From Procambarus clarkii (taxonomy: Eukaryota > Arthropoda > Malacostraca > Decapoda > Cambaridae): DNA of 64,000 bases. Positions 1 to 12,100 of this stretch are shown in pieces. Every line of letters begins with the position of its first letter. The stretch's first letter is position 1. The position numbers and the translations under genes were made by a program. The notes under the pieces are model-generated. The model saw only the letters and a program-made list of their open reading frames with translations. It was not told where the DNA came from and made no database searches. The DNA lies in contig NC_091173.1 in assembly GCF_040958095.1 (NCBI RefSeq), positions 21,602,533-21,666,532 on the forward strand, given 5' to 3'.

Positions 1-800
1 CCCCAAGCCCAGCCCGAGGCCAGGCTTGACTTGATACCTGGTTGATACCTGGTTGATGGGGTTCTGGGAGTTCTTCTACTCCCCAAGCCCGGCCCGAGGC
101 CAGGCTCGACTTGTGAGAGTTTGGTCCACCAGGCTGTTGCTTGGAGCGGCCCGCAGGGCCACGTACCCACCACAGCCCGGCTGATCCGGAACTTCTCTTA
201 GAAAATCGTCCAGTTTTCTCTTGAAGATGTCCACGGTTGTTCCGGCAATATTTCTTATGCTCGCTGGGAGGACGTTGAACAACCGCGGACCCCTGATGTT
301 TATACAGTGCTCTCTGATTGTGCCTATGGCACCTCTGCTCTTCACAGGTTCAATCTTGCATTTTCTTCCATATCGTTCACTCCAGTACGTTGTTATTTTA
401 CTGTGTAGATTTGGGACCTGACCCTCCAGTATTTTCCATGTGTATATTATTTGGTATCTCTCTCGTCTCCTTTCTAGAGAGTACATTTGGAGAGTTTTGA
501 GACGATCCCAATAATTTAGGTGTTTTATCGCGTCTATGCGAGCCGTATATGTTCTCTGTATTCCCTCTATTTCAGCAATCTCTCCTGCTCTGAAGGGGGA
601 AGTGAGTACTGAGCAGTACTCGAGACGGGACAACACAAGTGACTTGAAGAGTACAACCATTGTGATGGGATCCCTGGATTTGAAAGTTCTCGTAATCCAT
701 CCGATCATTTTTCTGGCTGACGCGATATTTGCTTGGTTATGCTCCCTAAACGTTAGATCGTCGGACATCATTATTCCTAAATCCTTTACATGCTGTTTTT
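1..800 (-). mobile_element. LINE fragment, C-terminal part of a reverse transcriptase protein plus 3' UTR
   Basis: A 231-codon frame (771 down to 76) reads like the region after the reverse transcriptase core of non-LTR elements: 'LVLSRLEYCSVLTSPFRAGE', then 'LERRRERYQIIYTWKILEG', then 'GPRLFNVLPASIRN'. The 3' UTR lies at about 1-110 and contains a directly repeated 'tacctggttga' motif. The element is 5'-truncated, with no RT catalytic motifs present. A second copy of the same family lies at 12440-13039. Family placement within LINEs is uncertain. Confidence 0.8.
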
Positions 801-809
801 CTACTTTCT

Positions 810-1240
810 ACTTGTGAGAGCTTGGTCCAACAGGCTGTTGGACTTTGCATTGATTCCGAGGATTAATGGCCCTGCGATCCAGTCCCTAACTGGGCTGTTA
901 GATGCAGCTGACGAATGAATCAAAGCCTGGTTGATCAGGTATCATTTGGAGGTGTTTATCAAGTTCTCTTTTGAACACTGAGAAGTCGGCCAGTTATCCT
1001 CATACAGTATGTGCAAAGGAAGTGTGATGTGAAATTTTAGGCCTTTGATGTTGATAGAATTCTCTTTAGTGTCCCTACTGAACCTCTGCTTTTCAATGGG
1101 GCTATTTTGCAATTCCTACCATGCCTCCTGGTCTCATTTATTTCCATGTGCAGGTTTGGAAAAAGTCCCTTAAATATTTTCCAAGTTTAAAATAGTCTCT
1201 CTTCTGCCTGCACTCTAGGGACTACAGATTTTAAAATTAT
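810..1240 (-). mobile_element. Degenerate LINE 3' fragment, related to 1-800
   Basis: This stretch shares the 'cttggtccaacaggctgttg' type motif with the neighbouring LINE 3' end, followed by diverged sequence matching its tail region in order (short-exon-like 'tcaagttctcttttgaacac' block, then a 'ctctgcttttca' block). No open frame of useful length survives. It is probably an older copy of the same or a sister family lying beside the younger one. Confidence 0.55.
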
Positions 1241-1249
1241 AAGCAGTTT

Positions 1250-2610
1250 CAATAACTGGGTTTATCAACTTTTAATTTAAATCACTGAGCTTCTGTATTT
1301 ATTACTGTTATTATTATAATTAGTTATGTTTTGAGATTTATGTACAGCACAATCTCTTAAAAGTATAATTTCAGTGAAGATGTTTCTGAACTAAGTAAAC
1401 CAATAATGAAAGATACATGTCTACAATTATTATTGAAATACTTCTAAGCAAGTTTATGAGAGTATGAAAATTTACAGTAATTACATGAAAACTATCAGTA
1501 GTCATAAAAGCAACTTCATACCCAAGTACTGAAATCTTTCTCAATACAATAAAAGTTTTAACACCACAACTCAGTAACATTTATAATGTTTTTATAGTTT
1601 TCAGTAAAGTGAAACATGCAGGATCCCTTTCAAGCACCTAAAACCAGGACTACCAACAATGAATACAGTTTCTGGCTGTATGTTGAAGAGGCATTATACA
1701 ACAAGATATTGAAGAAGCTAACCTATTATGCAATATCCAAATGTGAATCATGTATCAGTCAATTTATCACATTGTTTAATTTCTATATTACAGTACAACC
1801 TCGATTCAACAAATCTCCGGCTAGTTTGCACACTTTTCAGGCCGAATTTACTCACCCGGTTCGATGAACAATGGTTCGCCGAAGCGGGGGATGTTCGGAT
1901 TTGCTTACGATGTCCAGACAGAGTTCACAGACTGGTGGAAAACTTTCCCATTCTATCACAGATTACAATTAATAATTCTCTCATATGACAAGTTGGATCA
2001 CACAAGTGGACCACACATGTGGACCACAAGTGGTCCACAAGCTTTCGATTTTGGGACAGAGTTCACAGAGTGGTGGAAAACTTTCTCATTCTATCACAGA
2101 TTACAATTAATAATTCCTTCATAAGACAAGTTGGATCACACAAGTGAACCATATGACCCAAACACCAGCCAGAGTGGTCCACATAAACACCAGCCAGAGT
2201 GATCCACACAAGTGAACAACTGAGTTTCCATGATTTTCGTTCACTGATTTGGGGCACATGGATCTTTGTACATTAATTTAAAGGATGAAGCGTGATTACC
2301 TAGCTACATGTAAAATCTCCTTATAGATATTTTCTGTGATGAAACAAGATGAGTGAGGGTGGACAGATAAGAGAATACTGTACTGTAAACCTCACTTTAC
2401 AGTGAGGTTTCACTCACTTTCGTCTGTGTGTCGTCATAGTTCAGTGACCCATGACTTTTGAAAGTTTCATATTAATAAATAATTTCTAAAACCAGTGTTT
2501 TAATAGCTTTTTATTATCCTAATTAAACTAAACTAAATAAAACCGAAAATATACTGTAATATGATAGACATCTGCTATTTGAGAAATTACTGTATGTTAT
2601 TGGAACAACT
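1250..2610. other. AT-rich intergenic stretch with one imperfect tandem duplication
   Basis: No gene is recognised here. A block of roughly 135 bp beginning with 'gacagagttcacag' occurs at about 1917-2010 and again at about 2053-2150; both copies carry the same 'gtggaaaactttc' and 'tctatcacagattacaatta' segments. The rest is AT-rich without a convincing open frame. Confidence 0.5.
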
Positions 2611-2669
2611 CTAGCGTGAGTGAGTGGACGGGTCTAATCCCTGTACACACAGCACCATGCGTGTTTCAT

Positions 2670-3132
2670 ATCTCCCTCCCTCCCTCTCTCTCTCTCTCCC
2701 TCCATACCTCCCTCCCTCTCTCCATTCCTCCCTCCCTCCCTCTCTCTCTCCATCCCTCCCTCGCTCTCTCCATCCCTCCCTCCCTCCCTCGCTCTCCATC
2801 CCCCTCCCTCCCTCTCCATCCCCCCTCTCTCCCTCTCCCCCCCTCTCTCTCTCCATCCCTCCCTCGCTCTCTCCATCTCTCCCTCGCTCTCTCCATCCTT
2901 CCCCCCCTCTCTCCAGCCCTCCCTCCCTCCCTCTCTCTCTCTCCAGCCTTCCCTCCCTCCCTCTCTCCAGCCCTCTCTCCCTCCCTCTCTCTCTCCATCC
3001 CTCTCTCTCTCCATCCCTCCCTCTCTCTCTCCATCCCTCCCTCTCCCTCCCTCTCTCTCTCCATCCCTCCCTCCCTCTCTCCATCCATCCCTCCCTCCCT
3101 CTCTCCATCCATCCCCTTTCTTCCTCCATCCA
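2670..3132. repeat. Polypyrimidine (CCCT/CTCT/CCAT) satellite
   Basis: About 460 bp in which the plus strand is almost entirely C and T, built from ccct, ctct and ccat units. It produces long Ser/Pro/Leu-type frames on the plus strand and Arg/Glu/Gly frames on the minus strand, which are composition artefacts. Confidence 0.95.
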
Positions 3133-3359
3133 TCCAGAATTGAAGAAACAAACCAAGTTAAAAAAAAAGTTAACTGGGTCAATGAGATAGGGTTATCAGT
3201 GAGTCGGTCCTTTCACCACCACCGACACACCTCCCCCCCCACCCATACAGCCTATACACACACACACTCTGCTCAACTCAACCTCCATACCTCCCTCAAA
3301 TCATCCATCCTTCCATCCCTCCCTCCATCCTTCCATCAATCCATCTCCATCCTCTCCTT

Positions 3360-3483
3360 CCCTGGCTCCCTCCCAGCCTCTGCCTGCCTGCCTCCCTCCG
3401 TGCCTGCCTCCCTGCCTGCCTCTCCCTCCCTTCCTGCCTACCTCCCTCCCAAGCTCTGCCTGCCTGCCTCCCTCCCTACTTTG

Positions 3484-3571
<88 letters not shown>

Positions 3572-3585
3572 CCTGCCTGCGTGCC
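3360..3585. repeat. (TGCC)n tetranucleotide array
   Basis: Degenerate cct/tgcc repeats run from about 3360 and become a nearly perfect TGCC array from about 3481 to 3571. The window keeps the same strand bias as the polypyrimidine block at 2670-3132, so the two may be parts of one expanded region. Confidence 0.95.
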
Positions 3586-3599
3586 CATCCACCCACCAG

Positions 3600-4180
3600 T
3601 CAGCCATCACTAACACAATGAGTGCATTTGGAGCCAACAAGGTGCACGGATGTTCCTTGATTGTGCAGTCATGGAATGAATGCTCCAGCCTCTTGACAAA
3701 TCGAAATATAGTGTTAAAATTAAAGTTGCAGTAATTTTAGTGTACAATAGTTTTCATAAACTTTATTGTAGTACTCAACATACAGCAGAACAACTCAACA
3801 CAGCGTTAACGGCATAATACACTACAGTATGCATTTACTGTACAGCATTCACAACTCCATGAGACTTCAAGATGTACTTAACTCAAACAATAAGGTAAAT
3901 AACAAATGTAACACAGTATTTGTTAGTAGAGTAATAATATATAGGTACAGTATATAATATGATAATGCATTTTTATTGTCTACAAGAAAAATAAAGACAC
4001 TGATGCAAACACCTCCTGAAGGTCACCTCTTGCAACGAATCCAACACTCCAACGAACTGGGGTCGGTCCCATATAGTACGTTGAATCGAGGTTGTACTGT
4101 ATATATATGGTGCATCATGCTCAAATTTTAGTATTAGTACTACCTGAAATGCTATGCATGTTAGTAGCTTTGCAAGAAGT
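3600..4180. other. AT-rich spacer without a recognised gene
   Basis: This is low-complexity AT-rich DNA between the TGCC array and the long-inverted-repeat element. No open frame, RNA gene or repeat that I can name was seen. Confidence 0.4.
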
Positions 4181-4185
4181 CTCGC

Positions 4186-5040
4186 CTTCCCAGTGTTGAA
4201 TGTAATGAAACTCTATTTTCTGTGTGAGCCCCGGAGGCTCTCTGGAGCTATCGGACTGATATACACTATATTAGTCTGGGGCATCAGTCAATGGGGGGTC
4301 TGCCTACTGGGGACCACGAGCCAGAACCTGGCCCCCTCAGAGGTACAGGGAGCAATGGCCTATGGAAACCACCAAACCACCCAAGGGCAGACAATCACCG
4401 AGCAGCAAAAGATCCCTACGGAGGTAGTTCCTGAATGACTTGTGGAAGGCAACCCCAAGCCGCAAAGGCAGTAACTGGCCCAAGGCACATGCAGCCCCAG
4501 TACTCCATGAATTCTCCTGGCTCGCACACCACCACACAGCAAAGGTACAGCACTGCTTAGAGATAGGAGTTAGAATCAAACGACCGCCATGCAACACATC
4601 AGCCTCAGAACATAGGTTGAATGGCCGGTGCGAGGGGTCTGGGGCTCACCCTTCCTCCTTCCGGGGAAGGGGAAGCTGCGCAGACAGTTGCGCGGTGGTG
4701 GGTTGTGATGTCATGCTTGTTTGCTTGTTGTGGAGTACTGCTTGATAGTTCGGTTTTCAGTAGCAATTTTAACCAGGCGGAGTTTGTTTTGAGATGCCTA
4801 CCTTTCTGGGTGCCTAACCCAGTAGATGGCAGACATAGAATGCTTCCAACCACATAGAGGGGTTTCTATAGGCCATTGCTCCTTGTGCCTCTCTGAGGGG
4901 GGGGGGGCCTAAAGTTTTGGCTCGTGGTCCCTGGTAGGCTTGAACTCCAATCGAATTGACTGATGCCACTGTCTAATACATATATATATTAGCCTGGTAT
5001 AGCTCCAGGAAGCTGGGGGCTCTCCACAAAAAATGCACAT
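4186..5040. mobile_element. Long-inverted-repeat (foldback/MITE-like) element, copy 1
   Basis: The left arm begins with 'gttgaatgtaatgaaactc' and passes through 'ccccggaggctctctggagc', 'ggggaccacgagccagaacc' and 'aatggcctat'. The right arm (about 4800-5035) carries the reverse complement of the same landmarks in reverse order. The two arms therefore form one element of about 850 bp with inverted arms of some 250-400 bp. No transposase frame is evident. Other copies or single arms lie near 10480-11450, 13060-13400, 17135-17300, 18680-19085, 22435-23945 and 26095-26330. Confidence 0.7.
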
Positions 5041-6140
5041 CTGACCCATTTTATCCAAAGCATACGGGTACTGTGTAACAAAACCACACCTTTTGAGTAA
5101 GTGCTAGAAATGGAAGAGCTGTCCTTTGTGAATTCATATCACTTTCGATGCTCAGTGAAGCGATACCTGAAAAATTAAAAACCGGTGTCTATAGTAGCAA
5201 ATTTTTCCCGTTTCATCCACAATTACATACCGATAACTATTATGATGTCTGTGGTATGTATGGAATCTTTTTAATCCTGAATGATAATAAGACACCACAT
5301 AACTTGGATGAAGGCAGCAATTTAGTTTCATCAAGCATAAAAACCAAGAAATGACACATTTTGGCACAGTATGTTATGAGATAACTGATTAAAGACGGTA
5401 CAACATACCCATCCTCTACCACATCATATATCACAACAAATAACTTAATGGTATGATCCTTAAATATATCTCCTCCATCACGTACATATATTTTCTTAAT
5501 GTTTCCATCACGGAGCTACAATGTTCCGAAACAATATGGTATAATTTTGGTAAATTTACCAGAAACAAAAATTTGTCCATAACATAAATGACCCAGGTCA
5601 TCACAAGCACTAATTCTGCTGTACTGAGAAGTGAAATTGTATATGTGGAAAGAGGCACACGGAAGAACATTATTTGCTAATGAAAAAGCTTACAGAAAAG
5701 TACAGTAGATAAGACACGATGGTACATGTACTGAAGTGATGGAAAGAAATGTAACACTGGATCCATATGGCAGAATTTTATGAAGAGTAAATCAAATTAC
5801 ATTTTGGACATCAATGATTTTTCAGAGTTGAAACATGGTTTTTGGTAGGAATGTTACAAACACCATTGCAATTATTTAAGAACATGAGAACATAAGAATT
5901 AAGGAAACTATAGGGCCTTGGCAGGGCCATGGCAACTCCTACCTATATCTACCCAAACTCATTCATATACGGTATATGACTAACCTATGTTGGAAGCAAT
6001 TAAGTTTAGCTTCACATGCATCAACAATTAAGTGACTAATTTCTAAAAATTATAAAACAATACCTAAGAATATTAGTTTCTATAGCATTCACTATTTACT
6101 ACCTTTATTATTTATATTTGCTGAACTCAACTACTTTAGC
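5040..6140. other. Downstream part of CLCC1 locus or intergenic; no exon recognised
   Basis: This lies 3' of the last CLCC1 exon that I can identify (6145). I looked for a phase-0 acceptor followed by an open minus-strand frame and found none that resembles the CLCC1 C-terminus. A short decapod-type repeat fragment ('aagaacatgagaacataag') lies at about 5878. Confidence 0.4.
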
Positions 6141-6144
6141 TCAC

Positions 6145-9100
6145 CTGATTTTGTGTGGCTACAGCTGCTCTTGTGATGTCTGTTAACATGGAGCGAGATT
6201 CTTCCAGGAAAATTTGTCGATCATGTTTCAGCTGTGCAATAGCCTGTAACAAGTTTTAATAATTATAGAATTATTTATTTTATATAATTTAATTTGCTCT
6301 AAACCCATGTGATACAGTTCTATTGCAAAAAATTACTACAGATAAATGGTTATTTACTGAATAAAATAAAATCATGTATTCAGTGAGATAGGTATGGTAC
6401 ATGCAGGTTTCATGTTGTTCCACTAGTGTAATTATTACCCAAGTGTTAATTATTACCAGTGTTAATTATGTCACTGACACATCAGTGACACATGTGTCAC
6501 TTATCACATTATGTATCACTGACACATAAGGATTCACATCAGTGTCACTGACATGAATCCCATGTAAAATACTGGAGATGATAGTCACAAAGGGAATAGT
6601 GGAGCATCTGAAGAAACAACTTAGTTTTTTAGGAAAATAGGTATGCCTGATTAATATGACTGAGTTATATGACAAGCACATCAAGATACCACAGGAGAAA
6701 AAAGAACTGCATCTTCCTAGACTGCTAAAATGCTTTTTCACAATGTATCTCATAAATGGCCAGTTTTCCCCCCAGAAAATTGTGGGAAAACCACAAAAGT
6801 AAGATGTGTGAGAAAGGTTAAGAGAGAGAGGTACAGTACAGGTGAGTCTTAAGAAGATAAATACACTACTGTACTTCCTGACAATAAGATCATACCTCTT
6901 TTGTTATCTTATCTACTTCCGAGGTATTTGATGATTCACTTCTGTAGACTGGACGTATTCCACCCATCCACAAGGGAAAGTCAATGCCATACCCAGATGC
7001 ATAAAACAATATTATAACAAGCATGACCACAAAAAGTATTGTGGCTGGAACATGATACAGCACTGGAACATTACCTGAAACAAATTATTACTGTAAGCAC
7101 CCTATGATAATGACACTAGGTGAGAACGTTCCTCTAAAACCATATTTTTAAATGGGAAGATAACATATCACAAGGATTTGTCATCAAAGATGGAGTATTA
7201 CCAATGTATGTAACCAATGTCATCTTAAAACAAAAAGAAACACTTTGTTTTTACGAATGTGTAAGGCTAAATGTATAATGAATGTATAAGGCTTCTCCTT
7301 ATAACTAAATTGGAAAATAACATTTAACAGGTTGAGCAAGGCTATCACTGAACTAGAGTGACTCATTACTTTTGGAAGCTGTCATACTAGGTATTCTGGA
7401 TGTTACATGAAAACCAGCGAGAAAGTTGCACGAGGCTCCTCAGTCCTAGTTAGCCCTGCTAGATACAGAGATTCGACAAATTTATTGGCCCCTCATTAAA
7501 ATTCTTTTCAATGGCAAGTACCTCTATTCTAGCAAAATCTGGCATCACTACAGACTCATTCTCAGATTATTGTTGTGACATGCAGATACATACTGTATAT
7601 ATACTACAGTAAATGGATACGTTTTTGTTAATTCCCGTTTCATATTAAAATTTTAACCACTATACAAATTCCTTTATGTTGTCAGTATTATTAACCAAGA
7701 AATTTATTAATCTTGCTTTCAATAAATAACTAATTAAAACTATAATACCATGATGTAACATGAGTATATAACAAATTTATAGATATAAAATGAAATAATA
7801 CTCGCTGTAGAAGTTTGTTATTGATTTGGCGCTCTCTGATCCTACATGTTGTAAAGGCTGGAGGAAGAATTTTGCAAGCGTCTCTGCAATAACCATGGCT
7901 GGGGTTATCTCTTGTGTTGGGTCCACCATTATCTCCTCAAAGTATCTGTAAATCCATCAGAAAGCTATTCAGCAGGATACTAAAGGCGGTAAAATGAAGA
8001 TGGGATAACTATAATGGAGATTGTCAGTGTACAGTAGAGCAGAGCAAATTATTATATGAATAATATAGCAAATTTAGAATTTTCCACAAAGCTTCCTTTT
8101 TACCTCAATTTGTCAAACTATACAAGAACTCATGAACGAGATGCCGTCCAAAAAAGCATCATAACTAGGAACCAGATTTCCCACATGTACAAAGCAATAA
8201 ATAAGAGGATGCATTCCTGGAACAAAAAACATCAACATGAATTCTATAACACAAATTTTGTGGGGAAATAATATAAAACTGATTTGTTTATTTAGCTTGG
8301 ATGATAGGAGTTGCTCTGGTGTTTCTCCTTCTTGAAGCACTTGATTACCTCTAGCTTTGTTGTTACAGTAATGGATTGCCTCGTCCTAGGCACTGGTGCA
8401 TCACACACACACACTTTCTCTTTTCATCAGTCATTATTATTACTGTTACTATATTAGGTTCTTTAGCTTCTTCAGCTTCTGGGGATCATTGCTCTTGGCC
8501 TACTTTGAGAATGGACGTATTTGTCTCTACTCCCTCCAACCCAGTATTGGCTTTGCCTGCTAGTCAAAAAGATACTGTGTTGGCACTTGGCAGTGCTGGG
8601 CAAATTCTGCTCTCTGGTGGGTTAACCAAAATCCCAGCTGTAACCTTGTGCACTGTTGGAACATCAAGATGACTTCCATTTTCCCTTTAGGAGATGACTT
8701 TAGTTTGGCTAGTTTCCTATTTCCAATTTGTCCTTGGGAAACACCACATCTCTTGTTGGGATATTGAGTGACTCCTTGTCCATTGCAATTTTGTTTGAAA
8801 AGTGTATTCACTATCCACGGCCCCTGACAGCTGGGTGGACAGCTCTTCGGATTCGTAGTCCTGAGGTCCCGGGTTCGATCCCCGGTGGAGGCAGAGACAA
8901 ATGACAGATTTTTTTTTTATTATGAGAAGATAAACCAATTAGACATTTAAATTTATGATTTATTTGATTGTTAATTATTTTGTCTTTACCTTTCACAAAC
9001 GTCTGGTGATCCAAAAACAGTGATTTTAAGCCATTCTATTACACTGCGTGCAGTCCCTTTGTTTCCAGGCTTACATTCTTCTGGGATGTTGTCAAACCCA

Positions 9101-12100
9101 AACCCTCTTTTCACCATTTGAGCATGGCGACGCGACTCTGCAACCTGTAAATACAAAATATATCTTACAGTGTTTGACTGAGGTTGTGTACTTTGTGTAT
9201 TTAAACAGCCAAAAAGTCATTATAGTTATTAAAATGAAAATTTAAACACAACATCTACATAATTTAAATTGCTTCTTCTGCAATTATTGACCTTGTTAAG
9301 AAAAGGTAAAAATTTTCATAAGATCCTAACAAGAGCACTTCACAATTTGAATTAAATAAGGAACATTTTCCTTAGTAACAAACTCAGTTGTTCATTAACA
9401 CTATCACTCGCATTAGACACCGATCACGTCCACTTTTTTTCTGAAACATCAGACTGAAACATCGTCGTTTTCTCATATTTTGGTGTGTGAATGGTGTCTT
9501 CATAAGTTAACTAGTGTGAGTGTGTGTGCACGAACACAAGCATTCATACCTGGAATCAACTTCAGTTTGATTCCGACAGTGTCCAAATATTCAAGAATCT
9601 TCCTTTTGTACATGAGAAAATTAATCATACAGAAAGTGATAAATAGCATATCAAAACAAATCATGTCTCACCTTATGCATATGTCTCCACTGCCACAAAC
9701 AGCAGATGAAAAACACAATAACAGCCATCATACACAAGACTCTTCCCCACTTCAGTTCCTGCTGTATGTCTTGAATAAATAGAAATATTGCCCACAAGGC
9801 CAAAACAAGGAATCCAAAGGAGAGAATGTATAACCAAGTCTGCAAAAGAAAAACGAACTTACTGTTGGATTTTAATACTTTAAGTCTGAATAAGGAACAT
9901 ACAATCTGTCAACTATTTCAGGTAAACACAAAGGCAAATATTCAATATACTGTATAAGAACAAAATGTCCTAACAAAGGGGGAGAGTAATTTCTTTGTTC
10001 TAATTAACACAAGAAAGGCCCCATAAGGAAATATAAGGAGTGGAACAAGTCTAGTAAGTTTTATATAAGCCTTATTATAACACTCATTGTGTATTTCTGC
10101 CTTTATGGTGTTAAGTTAACTTTCATTTGAATGTCAATGCATTACTAATACTATATGAAGGTGACCATAAAGACATGCCTTGCTCTTTCAATTATTACAG
10201 AAAACTCAAGAGACTTTCCCAGGCTGACTTAACAGTACAGTACTGTACATTGAAACAAAAATAGGTCATCAGCACTGAAGCTTAACACAGGGATCTATAT
10301 TAATGGATGCAGACCTTTAACAAGTAACATACAACAATGCATTTAGAAATTTTAAATGTTATACTGTATCTTAACACTTCAGCTTCGATAATACTTCGCA
10401 ATAATGTTATCAATCCTTAAATCAATACACGTAGTTCGGCAGAGGACGGTAATGCTGTCCACAATTAAAATAACCAGCGTTGAATGTAATCAAACGCCGT
10501 TATCTGAGTGAAACCCGGAGTTTCCCGGAGCTATATTGGGCTGATGTGTATATATATTAGACTGTGGCAGCAGTCAATCGAAGGAGTTCTAAGCCTACCG
10601 GGGACCAGAGCCAGAACCTGCCCCCTCAAGAGAGGCACGAGGAGCAATGGCCTAAAGACACACCCCGTGTAATTGGAAGCAGTCTTTGATTGCCATCTAC
10701 CAAGTCAGGCACCCAGAAAGGTAGGAATTCCAAAACAAACTACTGCTGGTCAAAAATTGCAAACAGAAAGCCGATCTAGCAAACAGAACTCCTCAATTAA
10801 AAACAAGGAAACAAACACGACGTCATCACAACCGCCCGAGCAGCCCTGGCATGACCCTTCTAGGAGCCCCCCCCCCCAGACCGGAGGACACGACCAGAAA
10901 CGTCCACAAATTGTGGGACGAAGCATGGGAAAACAGAGCCAACTGCTCCCCAATCGCCCTGTCAACAGAGTGCCCTGCAAAAATGCTGACACGACCCCCC
11001 AAGAAACCGACCATCGAGTTACCATCCAGGGCAGTGGAGCTAACAAGCGGGAGGGAGGGAGGGGGGGGGGGTTAGCTAATGAATTGGGGGGTGGGGGGTG
11101 GGGGGGGGGGAGAGGTTAGTTGGGCAAAGTTTTACTTGTCTGTTTTCTTTGTGGGGGAGTTCTTTTGATATTTTGAGGGTGTAGGTCACACTTTGCAACC
11201 AGGCAGTAGTCTGTTTTGATTTGTCTATCTCTCTAGGTGCTTTCCTGGTCGATGGCAAGATGACAAAATTTACATGTAAAGTGTTCATAGGCCATTGCTC
11301 CCTGTGCCTCTCCGAGGGGGCCAGGTTGTGGCTCATGGTTCCTGGTAGGCATCCAAGAATTCTGCGACTGGTAACTCCAAGTAAGGTGGCACTTAATCAG
11401 TACGATATCTTCAGGGAGCTGATGGGACTCCCCACAGAAAAGGATTAATTCTTAATATTACTGCATAATAAATCAACATATAAATATTATACCATACCTC
11501 AACATTTTTTCCTACTTCAACAACTGATATTGTCGTTGCTATAAATGACTGAATGAAATTAAATGCATCTTCCACCGGAGGTTCCTCTAATTTGAAAGCA
11601 TGTTGAAAAAATTCATCAACCTGAAAATATAAGTTCTTAAATAATCACACAATACTGAACAAGCTAAGACATTACAAAAGAATATCTTATTTATCAAACT
11701 GTTAAATAATTGTATTGTTTATATTCATTGCCAATTGATCAACACTTCAACTAACAATAGCAACTTATACTACACACACAACTACATAAAAAAAAATCCC
11801 TGGTGAATTTCATGATAAGATCTCACACGATACTACTCTGAACTTACTACAGTTTTCTATACACAAACTGCCTATATCATAATTATTATACACACACACA
11901 CACACAAAATGCAGTGTCATATGACCTGGATCATGCACAGTCAAGCAAAACAACATACTGACATCAGTGACACACGGAACTTCTCAAACTGTCTCTACAA
12001 GGTCATTAAAAGCACTAAGGAATTTGGATAAAAATGAATTCAGCCCAAAATGACTGCTAGAGGTACAATTATAAATTAAAAAACCAACGATGAAATGATG

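Noticed and set aside
2611-3190. Several 160-190 codon frames on both strands
   Set aside because: They are composition artefacts of the polypyrimidine satellite (Ser/Pro/Leu or Arg/Glu/Gly only).
5431-5670. Missing C-terminal exon of CLCC1
   Set aside because: The minus-strand frame there is hydrophobic and unlike the polar CLCC1 tail, and no suitable acceptor was found.
8376-8672. 98-codon plus-strand frame near 8.4 kb
   Set aside because: It lies within a CLCC1 intron next to a SINE, has no recognisable domain and has no splice context.
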